Below, in pieces: positions 14,117-25,851 of a stretch of DNA of 64,000 nt. Numbering within the stretch: the stretch's first letter is position 1; every line of letters begins with the position of its first letter. Under the pieces are notes generated by a model. The model was not told the origin of the DNA and did no database searches. It saw only the letters and a program-made list of their open reading frames with translations. Origin of the DNA: Cheilinus undulatus (lineage: Eukaryota; Chordata; Actinopteri; Labriformes; Labridae); NCBI RefSeq assembly GCF_018320785.1, contig NC_054873.1:29602196-29666195 (forward strand), read 5' to 3'. The position numbers and the translations under genes are program-made.

Positions 14117-14616
14117 GTAATAAAAGCTTCTGCTAACATTATTGCACAGCTTTAATGAACTCTCTTTCACGTTGTTTTGTCCACGTTGTTATGTCACTTT
14201 TATTCTTTCATTTTGACTGAAGCTAGAGGTTGTTTCCTCCATTCTGGCAGTAAATTAACTTGTCTCATTTGTACTCTCTTTCAAACAACAGGTTAAGAGA
14301 AAATATAAATCGGAATTAAGTAAACTTTGGGAATAAGTCGTACCCCGTTTACAAGGCCGTTGTTGACACTCGGTCGTCTTACAGTTAGCCCCTTCCCAAT
14401 TTCTCTGCCATTTCTGTCATCATAGCTTACTTGTTTAGTCGAGGCTGAAATACAAACGTCATTTTCTTTGAACCCTCGGTAGCTGACCGCAAGGTTACAC
14501 AGCTGTTTGGGAATGCTGTTTACCTTTGCAAACTAGCCTTAAGGGGCTAATAATTAGCACATAGCTGTGCTTTCCAACCATGTACTACGTAGTAATTGCA
14601 TGTGTTTGGTCAACAG

Positions 14617-16188
14617 ATGGCATCCTTTGCATTGTTGTTGATGGTGGTGGTGCTACTTCGGTTTGAATCTGGACACAGCTCCCATAAACATCATGAAGAT
14701 CATTACATTGGCCAACAGCACAACCCTGAACATGACATGAACATCCTGATGGGAGATGAGGTTGTTACATATACATCCTACCTGATATTATTTCTTAAAC
14801 TCACTTTTATTATTCCTCAGTCACCCACTCTTCTATTATGTGCTCTTACAGGACACAGATGAGATAAGGAAACTGAGCCCAACAGAACAGAGGAAAAAGA
14901 TGATGGAGATCGTGAAGAAGATTGACACGAATGCTGACAGCCTGCTAAGCACAGGTAAATGTCTATTTAAAAAGAAAACACAAATCTATTGATAAGATGT
15001 TGTACTCATGCTGATGTGTTGTTTTTAACCAGAGGAAATCACACTTTGGATTCAGCATGTCTACAGAAAATATGCTCTGGATGATGCAAAAGAGCGCTTC
15101 CCAGAGTTTGACACTAACAAAGATGGTGTTGTAACATGGGAGGAATACAACAGTGTTGCTCATGACCAGCTCATTAGTTTTGATGACGATGCCATCCTGG
15201 AAGATCCAGAGCAAGAGTCTCTCAGACATGTAAGAAATTTCATTTTCTTGGTAAATCACTTTATTAGGAGACAGGTTTATTCATCTGTAACACAGTAACA
15301 CAGAGTTATATATCCCCATTAGCTCCATTTTAAGGAGAGGAGGCGTTTTGACTTTGCTAACGCTGACAACACATCAGGACTCACTGTGACGGAGTTTCTC
15401 GCTTTCACCCACCCATCTGAAGTAGATCACATGGCTGTAAGTCAAGCTTCTGGCCCTGGAAAACCAGATATGTTAAAGCATTCTCCCACCTGTTTTAGAT
15501 TTATCTTTGTGTTCTCTTAAAATTGATTGATTCATTATTTATTTTTATCTGATAGGATTTTGCCATTGAAGATGTGCTAAATGAATATGACACAGATAAT
15601 GACGGATTTATCAGTCTAAGTGAATTCATCGGGGATGTTCGTGGTGATGGTAAGGCCTTTTGAAGCACAGAATGGTCTGTTTTGTTCCTTTTTCTACCTT
15701 TTCTGGCACAGCCATCATGTAGCTTTCACACTTGTTTGTTATCAGATGATTCTCCTTCTCAGTGGGAGATTGAAGAAACAGTCCGGTTTAAAGACCTGTA
15801 TGATCAAGACAAGGATGGCAAGTTGAATAGAGAAGAGCAGCTCCGCTGGGTTGCCCCTAATAGCTATGGTTCAGCAAGAGAAGAGGTGAGAGGCAGCAGG
15901 AGTTTGCCTAGAATTTGCTTGTTTATACATAAAATCAATACAAATGTTTTGTTTAATTGTATGCACTGTTGGTAATCTTAGTAGAAGCTCATTCAGCTGT
16001 TAAAATATCTTAGAACAAAATTCACTTTTCTTTGTTATTAACAGGCTCTTCACCTCCTCAAGGAAATGGACCACGATGGTGATGGGCAGATTTCAGAGGC
16101 TGAAGTTTTAAAAAATCAAGAAACATTCTTGCACAGTGAAGTGACAGACTATGGCAGACAGCTACATATATCTCACGATGAGTTATAA
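14617..16188 (+). CDS. rcn2: Reticulocalbin-2 (ER lumen EF-hand calcium-binding protein)
   Basis: Seven coding exons: 14617-14760, 14852-14954, 15033-15229, 15323-15436, 15556-15649, 15746-15885, 16045-16188. Phases agree throughout; 311 residues against about 317 in mammals. The ATG directly follows the acceptor CAACAG and begins a hydrophobic signal peptide (about residues 1-21). EF-hand loops follow: [60 protein letters not shown] and [12 protein letters not shown]. The first and third are degenerate and probably bind calcium poorly. The end DYGRQLH...HDEL carries the ER-retrieval tetrapeptide and matches RCN2/ERC-55 of the CREC family. The donor after the first coding exon (GAG|GTTGTT) is weak and its intron only 91 bp. 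An ATTAAA signal lies at 16437-16442. Confidence 0.95.
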
Positions 16189-16845
16189 CCAAAGTGTTAA
16201 TTTTTGTTTGTTTTCTTAATTAGTCTCATGAAGGTGTAATTTCCTGTTTTGCACTTTGATACTTGTCTTTGGATTTATGTTGCTGATCTTATCCATCCTG
16301 GATTGAGTTGCGTCAGTGACTGATGTTGTCAAAGTAACAGAGAGCCATGTATTGCTATACAAGAATTGTGCATCACTATATTGTGCCACTGCAGGATTGT
16401 TTAAGCAGTTGCTCATATCAGTGAAATACGAATTACATTAAAAGCTTCACAAAAAGTATGCAATACCATGGTATTTTAATACTCCACATGCTCCCTAAGA
16501 GCAGGAGAATTCAAGTAGGTGTAGGACTCTAACCACTTTTGTAGAAAACGGCACATATTTAGTGAGAAAATGTCAACTAATGTTTGTTTCAATTCTGGCT
16601 TTGTACTGTCTTTTCATGCGTGCCAAAAATGGTCTGCAGTAACTGCTGACAGGCTGCAGCTCTTCCTCATTTAAATCAAATGAGTGAGAGAGTAAGCGTT
16701 GCTGTGTGAAAGCTTGTTTCCTGAATGTGTCATGATCTGTTTCATTTGCATTGAGCGACTGCCTGGTAAACTGCTTGGCGTTTAAGTGTGATTTCAATCG
16801 GATTGAATTCTTGAACTTGGATTTTTTTTTTTAACCTTTTGTGAG
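16189..16845 (+). other. rcn2 3' UTR and short rcn2-pstpip1 spacer
   Basis: The ATTAAA at 16437-16442 is the first good poly(A) signal after the rcn2 stop. The pstpip1 start codon follows about 400 bp later in the same orientation, so the pstpip1 promoter must overlap or directly follow the rcn2 3' end, unless an upstream non-coding exon exists. No coding sequence is seen between. Confidence 0.5.
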
Positions 16846-19800
16846 ATGAAATTAGAATTTAAAGATGCCTTTTGGGTAAGTCAAAGTGATGCTACTAACC
16901 CTTTAATTTTGTATGTTTCTGTGTAGCGCTGAAGCTGAGCATGAGCTTTTTACCGTGGTGTTATGCAAATGTTTAACATGGTAGTTCACTGAATTTTTGA
17001 GGGTATAATCTTTTATTTACTTTATTTATGCGTTATATTTTGTGTTCACAGTTTCTACTGTACCACTGATAACGTGTTTAGCTAAACATGTTTTTCTTCC
17101 ATTTAAACTAAATGAATTGCTGAATTCATGCTTTTATTATAAAAAGAGACTTTAAATTTTACCTTTGTGCTGATATCACTCATTAAAGAAAATGTTTTTT
17201 ATTTCAAGCCATACATTTCAATGAACCAGGGTAGTCAAAAAAGAACTAAAAATGTTCATGTAAGCATTGACCAACATATTTTTGGCCAAAACCACAAGAG
17301 CAGCACAGGAACTGCCCTGTCAGATACATCAGTTTAACTTAAGTTTTAGTTTACAATGTGAAATTTTGTTCTTCCCTTTTCAGCTCTCACCTGTCAGTAT
17401 TTAAATCTTTGATGGAACTTCAATTGTAATATGAAAGATTATCATAGATTTCTACATCAGTGAGGTTCTGGCATTAGTCATGTTTCAGGAGAGTGAGAAC
17501 ACTGACATGAGAAGGGACTTTTGGTTGGTTTCTTGCTTGGCTGTTTTCCTGTCAGACCCCGCAGAGAGCATGCAACTATTTTCATTCTAGATAAGATACC
17601 ACTACAATACCTCTACGTGGGGAAAAACAGTCTCAGAAGTCATCACATTAGAGCTCGCATTGGGGCATTATTATTTCTTACTTGCCATAGATTGTTTTTC
17701 CATTTGTTTCATATTTAACAGACATCAAACCAAATGAAAATGGAGAAAAAGTCCACAGAACTTCAGACTAAAAGAGGCAGTCATTTAAAATCATAATGAT
17801 TACCAACATCCCAGATAAATCTACTTCTGCATTTGCACACATGCAATCAGTGTGTGCCTACAAAATCATTCAAACCCTGTTACACATTAACCTGATCTTA
17901 CCTCTTCGAAAAGACATGAAAACTTCACACTTTGGCTGGTTGTGGTTAGAGTGTTAATTTGTCTGTCCAGTCTTTTGCCAGAGATGTCTGTCTCTTTATA
18001 GTTTCAGCCACTATGTGCAGTCCAGTTTAAGGGGGCTCTGCCAACAGGACATAACAAAACCGGACTGCCAAAAACATCCGATTAATTTCAGTCCAGTCTC
18101 TGCGTTAGATATGTTTGGGGAAGGGGGGGGGGGCATCTTAGAACAGACTGTTAATGCTTCAAGACTTTTCAGTGCGCCACTCAAGAATGGCATTACCTCA
18201 AGCCCATCAAAGAGTGTCTGGCCTAATGCTACAGTGGAAAAAATTATCTATATTCTCATTTATCTACACCCAGTAGGGGAGAGTGGGGGGATTTGTGCCA
18301 AAGGGGAAGTAGTGCCACCCCTTGTTTATAGAAAACCATAGAAGAAATTGGTCATGTGACCACATATTTTTGAAGAGCCATCCATTTTACTCATTCTGCA
18401 TAAAAGGGAAACACATGGCATCAGAGGTAAGCACATTTTAGCTCAAAAAATTTTTTGCCTTTCAAAGTAAAATTTCTATGATCAAGGTTTTTTGATTGTT
18501 GTGTCTGAACAATTACAGACAACGTTGAAAACATTTCACACATGTTTTAGTGCTTTAGTAGGCTACACAATAAGTCTATACAGTTAGCATGATGTTAGCT
18601 CTGAACTGCTGGATCATGATAGTTTTTCAAAATAGTAGGGCTGGGGTGATTTGTGCCTAAGGGCCTGGGTTAAGTTGTGCCAGTGGTAACCCACAAACCC
18701 AGACCCACAGACACACCAGAACCCTGACACCCACACAACCAGACCCAAACATGCAGACCCACACACCCAGAGACACAAATCCCAGACCAACAGACCTAGA
18801 CCCTAACCCACACACCCTCCCAGCCAAACCCACACACCCAGTCCCACACACCCAGACACACGAACACAACAAATCCACACAACCACACACTGAGACCTAC
18901 ACACCTAGAACCCAGTAAAGAAAGGCCAAGAACAGAGAAGTGAGAAGTGAGGAGATGGGCATGCCTCATCAGTGTTTGATGTACCTGCCATTTGTTTAAT
19001 TTAGCTAACACTAATTTCAGTTTTGAGTTTGCACTATGTTATTAAAGAGCAGTTTTATTCAGTTTTTAAGTGGCCTAAGTCACAATGGGATATTCAGAAA
19101 CTGGCCTAAATCCCTTTATTCATATATGTTCCATAATTGACAGACAAAGTTCTATGTATGAAATGATTAACAAATATATAATGTGTATTTAGGTTTTTTG
19201 TGTTTTTCCTAAAAACTAGAAAATATGTCTTATGCCATTAGTTTAATAGGGTGACGATATCTAAATAAAACTTAAAAGAGTAATTTTGTATTGAATTTGT
19301 CTTGGTTTAATATAGTGTTACACTTTATGAAATTAAAATGTTCTGTTTTACTTCAATAATCACTGGCACAATTTACCCCAACGTATTCTCCCAAAAAGCA
19401 CAACTTACCCCGCACCGGGGGCAAGTTGTGCTACAAGACCACTTTTTTTTCTGAAAGCTGTATTTTTTAAACAGTTTATTTCAGATCCAAAGTTACTGCT
19501 CCCAGGGATGCACCACATCCTGAAATATATGTACGTACTTAAGTTGGACGCATTACTGTCATGGCCTCACTTTAAAGTCACTTTGAGTAAAAACTGGCAC
19601 AACTCACCCACCCTCCCCTACCTCATAATGATGAAGTGAAAAAATAATTTTGAGGTTTTTTGCAAATGCATTTAAAAAAAACTGAAATATCACATTGACA
19701 TAAGTATTCAGACTGTTTGCAAAAACACTTGAAATTTCACATAGGTGCTTCTCATTTCTCTGGATCTTTACTGAGATGTTTGTATACATTGTTTAGAGTT

Positions 19801-22800
19801 CACCTGTGGTCCACTGATTGGGCAGAAGGCTACAAAAATATTGTGCTGAACTGAAGGCTTCCAAAAGCACAGTGGCCTCCATAATTCTCAAGTTTGACAC
19901 AACCAGGACTCCACCAAAAGCTGGTCGCCCGGGCCTTGGTGAGAGGTGACAAAGAACACAATGGTCACTCAGACTGAGCTCCAGAGATCCGGTGTGGAGA
20001 TGGGACGGCCTTCCAGAGTTACAAACATCACTCCTGCTACTACCAATCTGGGCTTATGTCAGGGTGGCAACCATGTTAGAGATGCACCAGTTGGGAAAAC
20101 TGAGGCAGATACTGATTCTGACGTTGCAAATAATAAATCAGCCGATTGGCGATATGTGCAGATGTTGTTTTCATCACTTCTTCATGTTACTCTCATTCTG
20201 TGCCAGCAGTATGGGAGTTGCTGTGTTTGACCATGAAAACAGATCAGAGTTTATCCAAGAAGTGACTACTTCTGTCCTGTAAAAAAACAGATTGACTTCT
20301 GCTACTGATAAGTGTTCATACCACAGTATTTGCTGATGGCTGATGTTTGTCAACGAGGCCGATATCAATGCTAAATTAATACTTCAGTGTGTCCTTATAG
20401 TTCATTTACTCTAATTTTAAAGTAAGATAAATTTAGACTTTTATAAGTTGTTTGCTATTAGACTGCTATAAAAGGCCTATCTGTAAAAGGATGATTATTA
20501 TAATGGTGTATTACTGTTCTAGGTGGAAGACTTCATCAGTAATGTTGGATATGACATCATCAGCCAGAGACTCAGTGATGGCCGGCGGACGTGCAAAGAC
20601 ATGGAAGAGCTCCTTAAAATGAGGTGGGCTCTCTTCTTTTTTTTTTTATATTCAATATATATAAATAAAGTAATCTCATTATGGGGTGTGGATTGTGCAT
20701 GCAGGGCATCAGCTGAGGAGAAATACGGAAAGGAACTGGTAGCAATTGCCCGCAAGGCTGGAGGTTTATATGAGATCAGGTATGTGTGCGTGCATTTATG
20801 CATTAATACAGTCAGTCACTAAATTGTATCTGAAAAGATCTGTAACCTACCGTATGTTTATTTTGTTTTTACAGCACTTTAAGAACATCTTTTGACATAA
20901 TGAAGACACGTAAGCAGCCCACAGTTCTTTCTTTGCTTCAGTACAATTCTCCTGTCTGTTCTGAGTTTTTAATTTGAATTTTGTTGGTGTTTCCCAGAAA
21001 TTGAAAATGTTGGAAACTTGCACATTCAGCTTTCTTCATTGTTAAAGGAGGAGGTGAAGAGAATGGAGCAGTTCAGAGAGCGGCAGAAGGAACAGAGAAA
21101 AAAGGTAATCGTGAAATGCTAAATGTTACTCAGAGATAAAAAAAATACTTACTTCTCCCCCTGTTTTTTGGATTATGACCTTTTAAGTGAAATTATCTTG
21201 TCCTTTACTTTTCAGTTTGAGACCATCATGGATAAGGTCCAAAAGACAAAAGTCTCCCTCTACAAGAAAACAATAGATGTAAGGTTGTGTCACATCTTAT
21301 TATAATGATGGTTTGATGTCATGTTTGTGCGGACCATTACACAGTTTCACAGCTACAGGCATATCAGTTTCTGCTAGTTTATTTTCATCACTGTAAATGT
21401 GATTGTTATGCCTGAAATGATCTCATGATCTTTTTTAGTAAAGCTACATCCTGCTGTCTAAAAAACGCATATGAAACTCATGTTGGTCTAAAATATACAA
21501 GAGGAAGATGGTTTTGCAAGGCAGTAAGTAAATGTAAGTTATAATACTAGATTGACAGAAACATGATACCTCTCTGCCCAGAAGAAGGAAGTGAGGTCTT
21601 ACTTTGTTTTTCCTGCAAGTGCATGTCATCCTTCCCCCTCCCTAACCCCCACCTTTTTCCTGTTAAGGGGTTCATAGAGCCATGTGGTGGTGAACAAAGC
21701 AGGGGTGTATTAGTTTCGTAAGGTTTCTATTCTGTTTCCTCCACAGTCTAAAAAGTCCTATGAGCAGCGCTGTAAAGAGGCGGATGAGGCAGAACAAAAC
21801 GCAGAGAAGATTGGTAATGCTCCAACTTCCACTCCAAAACAGATTGAGAAGGTAAATCTGCTTTTCATTGAAGGTCCAGTGCAGAGATGCCAAATCACAA
21901 AGGTCTAATCTAGGCTTGCTGCTTCAATCCAGTCCAATCCATAAATCTTTAAAGACTCCTTTGATATGTGGGTTCAGGCATAGAATATAAAACTCTGCTA
22001 GTTAATTTATGTTGTAGTTTTAATTTATTGACTAGATTTCATTTTAAAAAATAAGTTTGAAAGGTTTAGATGGAAATTTTAATACAAATATATCCTTTTT
22101 TCTACATTACACTTGCTGGACACATGTTTCTAGTTTTCTCTGTACACAAATGAAGTTAAGGATCCCTGCTGTGATGCATGGGCTTTAAATCTAGTTGTGC
22201 TGGTTAATAACTGAGATTATAAAAATAGCTCAAGTGTTTTTTCTCATTTAGAAAGACTGCTTATACATGATTCTACTGACTGATTCTTAAATGTGCCTTT
22301 GTAATGGAATTCTTTCAGAATGTCAAAAAATGCCATCCTACAGATGTAGGCAGAGTCACTTCAATCTGATGCGAATGACAGAAGATTTTATCTGGTTCAA
22401 AAAAAGGGTATAATGACAAAAAATACAAAATGCACTGTCCTACAGTAGGAAAAACTACGTGCTCCCCTGCTTCAAGCAGCTCTTTCTCATCTCTACATCC
22501 AAGCCTGTGATGTCACTCAGTCTTAAAGGCAACACGCCACCTGAAATTTACCAATTCTCAACATTTGTATGAATGTACCCAAGCAATCCTCTGTAAAACA
22601 TACATAGGAACAAAACAATGTATATGCTTGATAAATTTGGCTTCAGGTTTTGGCTCTTACACCTTAATTAAAAAAAAAAAAAAGACTCATTTGAGCCTAA
22701 CAGAAAAAAAATCCTTTTGTGTGTTTGTCAGATGAATACAAAAATAAGTAGACAAATTATAAACAGTCTGCGTCCGTATGTTTTAACTTTAACTGACTTA

Positions 22801-25800
22801 AACTATCGCAGTATTTCACAATTTGCTAAAACTAAACAAGTGAAGTTCATTACATTAATTGAGACAGCTATGGAGAATGCACTAATTTTTTCCAAAAACA
22901 CTTGCACAGTCAAACAGGTGCATAGGAGAGAAGTCCACAATCAAAATACTCCAGCACACTGTCTCCAGCACAATGCCAAGGTTTACTAAGTTGCTTCATA
23001 ACGTTGTGTTACTCAGTCCTTCGTGTTAACTTATTTCAATATCACAATCAGCATGACGAAGGTCTAAGTACCCAAATCTTGTAAGGCAATTAGAACTGGA
23101 AGAGCCCACAGCGTGTCAGGTTCTATGCTTTCTACTATTTTTCAAGAAATGTTAAAATCTCAGTCATAGTTAAAATGTTACATAGCATAAGTAGCATTTT
23201 GCCCTCATTGTCACTCCATGAGGAAGTACTCATTCAATCAAATATATCACATTTCTTCTGAATTTCCTCTTCTTGGTTTTGCTCTTTGTTGTCATCTGAT
23301 GAAGAAATATCGAACTGTCTACTTATATTGAAATGTAGCGTGACTATACATCCCTCATATACAGTAGACTGTAACTTTATAAAGCAAAAAGATACACAGA
23401 AGAAGGAAAACTGGGATACTGGGGGTGAAACAGCAGCCAAGAGCAGCTATATCAAATGCTTTCTAAAAAGATAAAATCGTGCACAGTTATGGTAACTCTT
23501 TTTTTTTTTTTTTTACTGAACAGTTAAAAACAACTAAAAAGAGTTTTAAAAGGTGTCACAAAGAGTATAAACAGAAATATTTTATAGTAGTTTCCAATTT
23601 AATTGTTTTGAACTTCTAGTACGAGTCAGCCACTCGAGCAAATTTGATGTAATGTCTTCTTTAATTTACAGACGAACAACAAATCTAAACAGTGCAGAGA
23701 GGCTGCAGAAGAGGCTGGTAAGGACAAAAGTACATAAAATACCGAACTCCTTAGAAAGTCTTTTCTTGGAGAAACCACTTTGGTTTACCAGATACAGTTT
23801 TTAGAGATGGTGGTCACATTTACTTCTCTTTTGTTGAGGACTCCAGAAACAGATGTGTATATGGCTGTTAACCATATTACATATTACAATATGATAAAAC
23901 ATTACAGTTTAAATGTATGTCACTGAAAATGTGTGTTTTTAAAATGATTTCTCACTCTTCTTTAGAGAAACAATACCAGTCAAACATTGAGCAGCTTGAC
24001 AAGAGTCGCCAAGAATGGGAAGCAACACACGTCAGCACATGTGAGGTAAAGTACTAGAGCTGCTATTACATCTATTAAAAAAGAAGCAGTGTACACTGTA
24101 GTTGATTGCATTGTAAAATGTACTGACTTAGACCAATAGTGGCAATACCCATGACCTGTTTTGACAGTGAGGATGTGCAATACTTCCTACTAGCAGATTA
24201 AAAGTGAGTCACTCATGAAAATGCTTCTGTGCAACAAAGAGTTCCTCCATGTGATAAAATCAACAAAGCAGAGGCAGCCAAAGATGAAACACCTCTGCAG
24301 TAGTGTGAAAAGTACACACGTTGAAGTTTTGCAAATGCATCGTACTTTCATGTTTTATCTTTAAAATCTTACTGTTTTGCAGATGTTCCAGCAACAGGAA
24401 GAAGACCGCCTGAGTGTAGTAAGGAATGCTTTGTGGGTGCACTGTAACCATTTATCAATGCAGTGTGTCAAAGATGACGAGGTGTGAGCAGCTCTTTACA
24501 CGCATTCTCTTTCCAGTGTCCCACACTGTATATCGAAAATCTCTATAATGAAATAAAATGTTCTTTCAGTGTTACGAGGAAGTGAGGACAACTCTGGAAA
24601 AGTGTGACATTATCAAAGACAACAACTGCTTTGTAGAGATGAAAAAGACCGGCTCAATCCCTCCAGGTATGATTCACTCACCGTGCAGTGCTACTCATTT
24701 AGATTTGAATATGTTCCAAGTTGGACATTTTAATGTTATCTCTAAATGACTGCTTAAACTAGAAACAGACTGAAGCATCTGATTTATCATCTTCTGAATG
24801 TCATTGGTTCTTCCACAGCTCCAATTGAATATCAGAATTACTATGAGAGGAATAATACAGCAGACAGAAATGGCAGTGCTGGGTTTGTAGGAGGGGTCAT
24901 GAAAAGGTGAGACTAATGGAAATAACAAATGTTCCCTGCGTTATATTTCTGTGTAATCTCTGCTGACTCTGTCTCTCTTGATTTGTAGGTTTTCAAATCT
25001 TCTGCAGGGAAATATTCCCAGTGGCTCCAAAATGAGCCTTAATGAACCAGTTGCACAAACTAATGGTATGTCAGCAAAAAAGAGACTGCAATTTCAAAAC
25101 TGAAAAAAAAAAATATATATCAAAAGAAACCAACATGTGTCTGAATCTTTATGGTTGAATGGGAAAAAAATGTGTTTGGTGACAAATTTGCATAAACCAC
25201 CAACCAGAACGGACAAGCAAATAACTTTCCATCAGCCTAAAGAAGCTGTCCTGTTTATACAAGAACTGAAGTTTAGAGTGAAAAATTTAAAGAGAAAAAA
25301 GGTTAACAAGTACACAGAGTAGCTATAATAAAAAAAATATTTATTATTCCCTTGTACTAGCAATGTGATGTGAATACAGACTTACCAAAGTATGGTGCAA
25401 GGCATTGATTGATTGCACCCACTTTTTAATACTGACAGTCTCTGCTAAGTCTAAGTTTCTGGTCTAGAGAGAGAACAGAAAATGTAACTAGCTTGACACA
25501 GCGCTAATCATGCCTTTACATCCTCAACAGAAATGTCAGACGGAGTTTATGCTACCATTCCTGGAGCGCAGGTGTCCAATCAGAAGAAAGATGAGTACAA
25601 AGTCATGTATGACTATGTAGCACAGGTCAGATTTCTCCTCTCTACTTATTCAGAGCCTCGAATGCTTGTTATTTGTCAAAGAGATATTTCCTGACTGGGT
25701 GTTTCTGTCTTTGTTTTAGGGGACAGATGAGCTCTCAGTGTCTGTCGGGGATGTTGTTGAAGTCACAGATCAAGGGGAGGATGGCTGGTGGACGGTGCAA

Positions 25801-25851
25801 AGAAACGGTCTTTCTGGATTGGTTCCAGGTTCTTATCTCACCCAAGAGTGA
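16846..25851 (+). CDS. pstpip1: PSTPIP1, F-BAR and SH3 adaptor (proline-serine-threonine phosphatase-interacting protein 1)
   Basis: Fifteen coding exons: 16846-16875, 20523-20623, 20705-20779, 20875-20909, 20998-21104, 21216-21278, 21747-21851, 23672-23717, 23966-24045, 24383-24481, 24570-24666, 24819-24906, 24989-25065, 25531-25625, 25720-25851. Phases close exactly, giving 409 residues (human 416). The protein starts [10 protein letters not shown], then [20 protein letters not shown]; residues about 10-257 are the helical F-BAR domain with [14 protein letters not shown] and ERQKEQRKK. Residues about 355-409 are an SH3 domain with the MYDYVAQ...DELSV...GDGWW-type core and closing VPGSYL. 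The family links membrane curvature and actin to PTP-PEST phosphatases and pyrin in blood cells. The tyrosine in DGVYATI matches the known phosphorylated site region. Intron 1 (3.6 kb) holds nested transposons. Poly(A) signal AATAAA at 26600-26605. Confidence 0.95.
18276..19618. mobile_element. Non-autonomous TIR DNA transposon (1343 bp, TA target), inserted in the Tc1 relic
   Basis: Left end GGGGAGAGTGGG...TTTGTGCCA and right end TGGCACAACTCACCCACCCT+CCCC are inverse over about 24 bp with one indel and about three mismatches. TA stands on both sides (18274-18275, 19619-19620) and one TA is expected at this point of the interrupted Tc1 sequence. The motif TTGTGCC or its inverse recurs inside, near both ends. 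No transposase frame was found, so the superfamily is unknown; the TA target suggests an IS630/Tc1/mariner-type or pogo-like transposase. Confidence 0.72.
18685..18915. repeat. CA-rich degenerate minisatellite inside the TIR element
   Basis: About 230 bp of plus-strand sequence almost without T, built from variants of ACACCCAGA and CCCACAGACACACC. The 77-residue Cys/Gly/Val-rich minus-strand frame across it is a composition artefact. Confidence 0.85.
20076..20385. mobile_element. Probable hAT-like MITE relic
   Basis: Begins TTAGAGATGCACCAGTTGG and contains GATACTGATTCTGA, AATCAGCCGATTGGCGATAT and, near the end, GAGGCCGATATCAATGC. This resembles the fish elements with many CCGATATCGGC motifs. 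The right terminus and target duplication are not clear. It lies directly after the Tc1 relic and before pstpip1 exon 2. Confidence 0.4.

Larger units (their letters stand above)
12845..14616. other. scaper-rcn2 divergent spacer with promoter regions and microsatellites
   Basis: The two genes are transcribed away from each other here, about 1.8 kb between start codons. GC-rich sequence surrounds the scaper first exon. The rcn2 5' non-coding exon lies near 14060-14116. Between them are a CTAT tract and an AAT tract. No coding sequence is seen; the 136-residue frame at 13379-13789 runs through the CTAT repeat and is spurious. Confidence 0.6.
18221..20070 (+). mobile_element. Tc1/mariner-like transposon relic, split by a younger insertion
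   Basis: Sequence from 19619 (CCTCATAATGATGAAGTG, CTGAAATATCACATTGACAT, AAGTATTCAGAC, GAGCACAGTGGCCTCCAT-like, CTGGTCGCCCGGGCCTTGG, ATGGTCACTCAGACTGAGCT, GGACGGCCTTCCAGA) follows, in order, a common fish Tc1-like element from its end into the first third of its transposase, on the plus strand. The left piece, about 18221-18275 (ATTCTCATTTATCTACACCC), matches the outer end of the same family. The two pieces are separated by a separate TIR element. The relic is heavily decayed and lacks most of the transposase. Confidence 0.75.

Noticed and set aside
18006-18060. CAGTTTAAGGGGGCTCTG as a candidate pstpip1 first exon (QFKGAL)
   Set aside because: No in-frame Met and no donor; the segment at 16846-16875 fits far better.
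18657-19011. Cys/Val/Gly-rich minus-strand frames
   Set aside because: Come from the CA-rich minisatellite within the TIR transposon.
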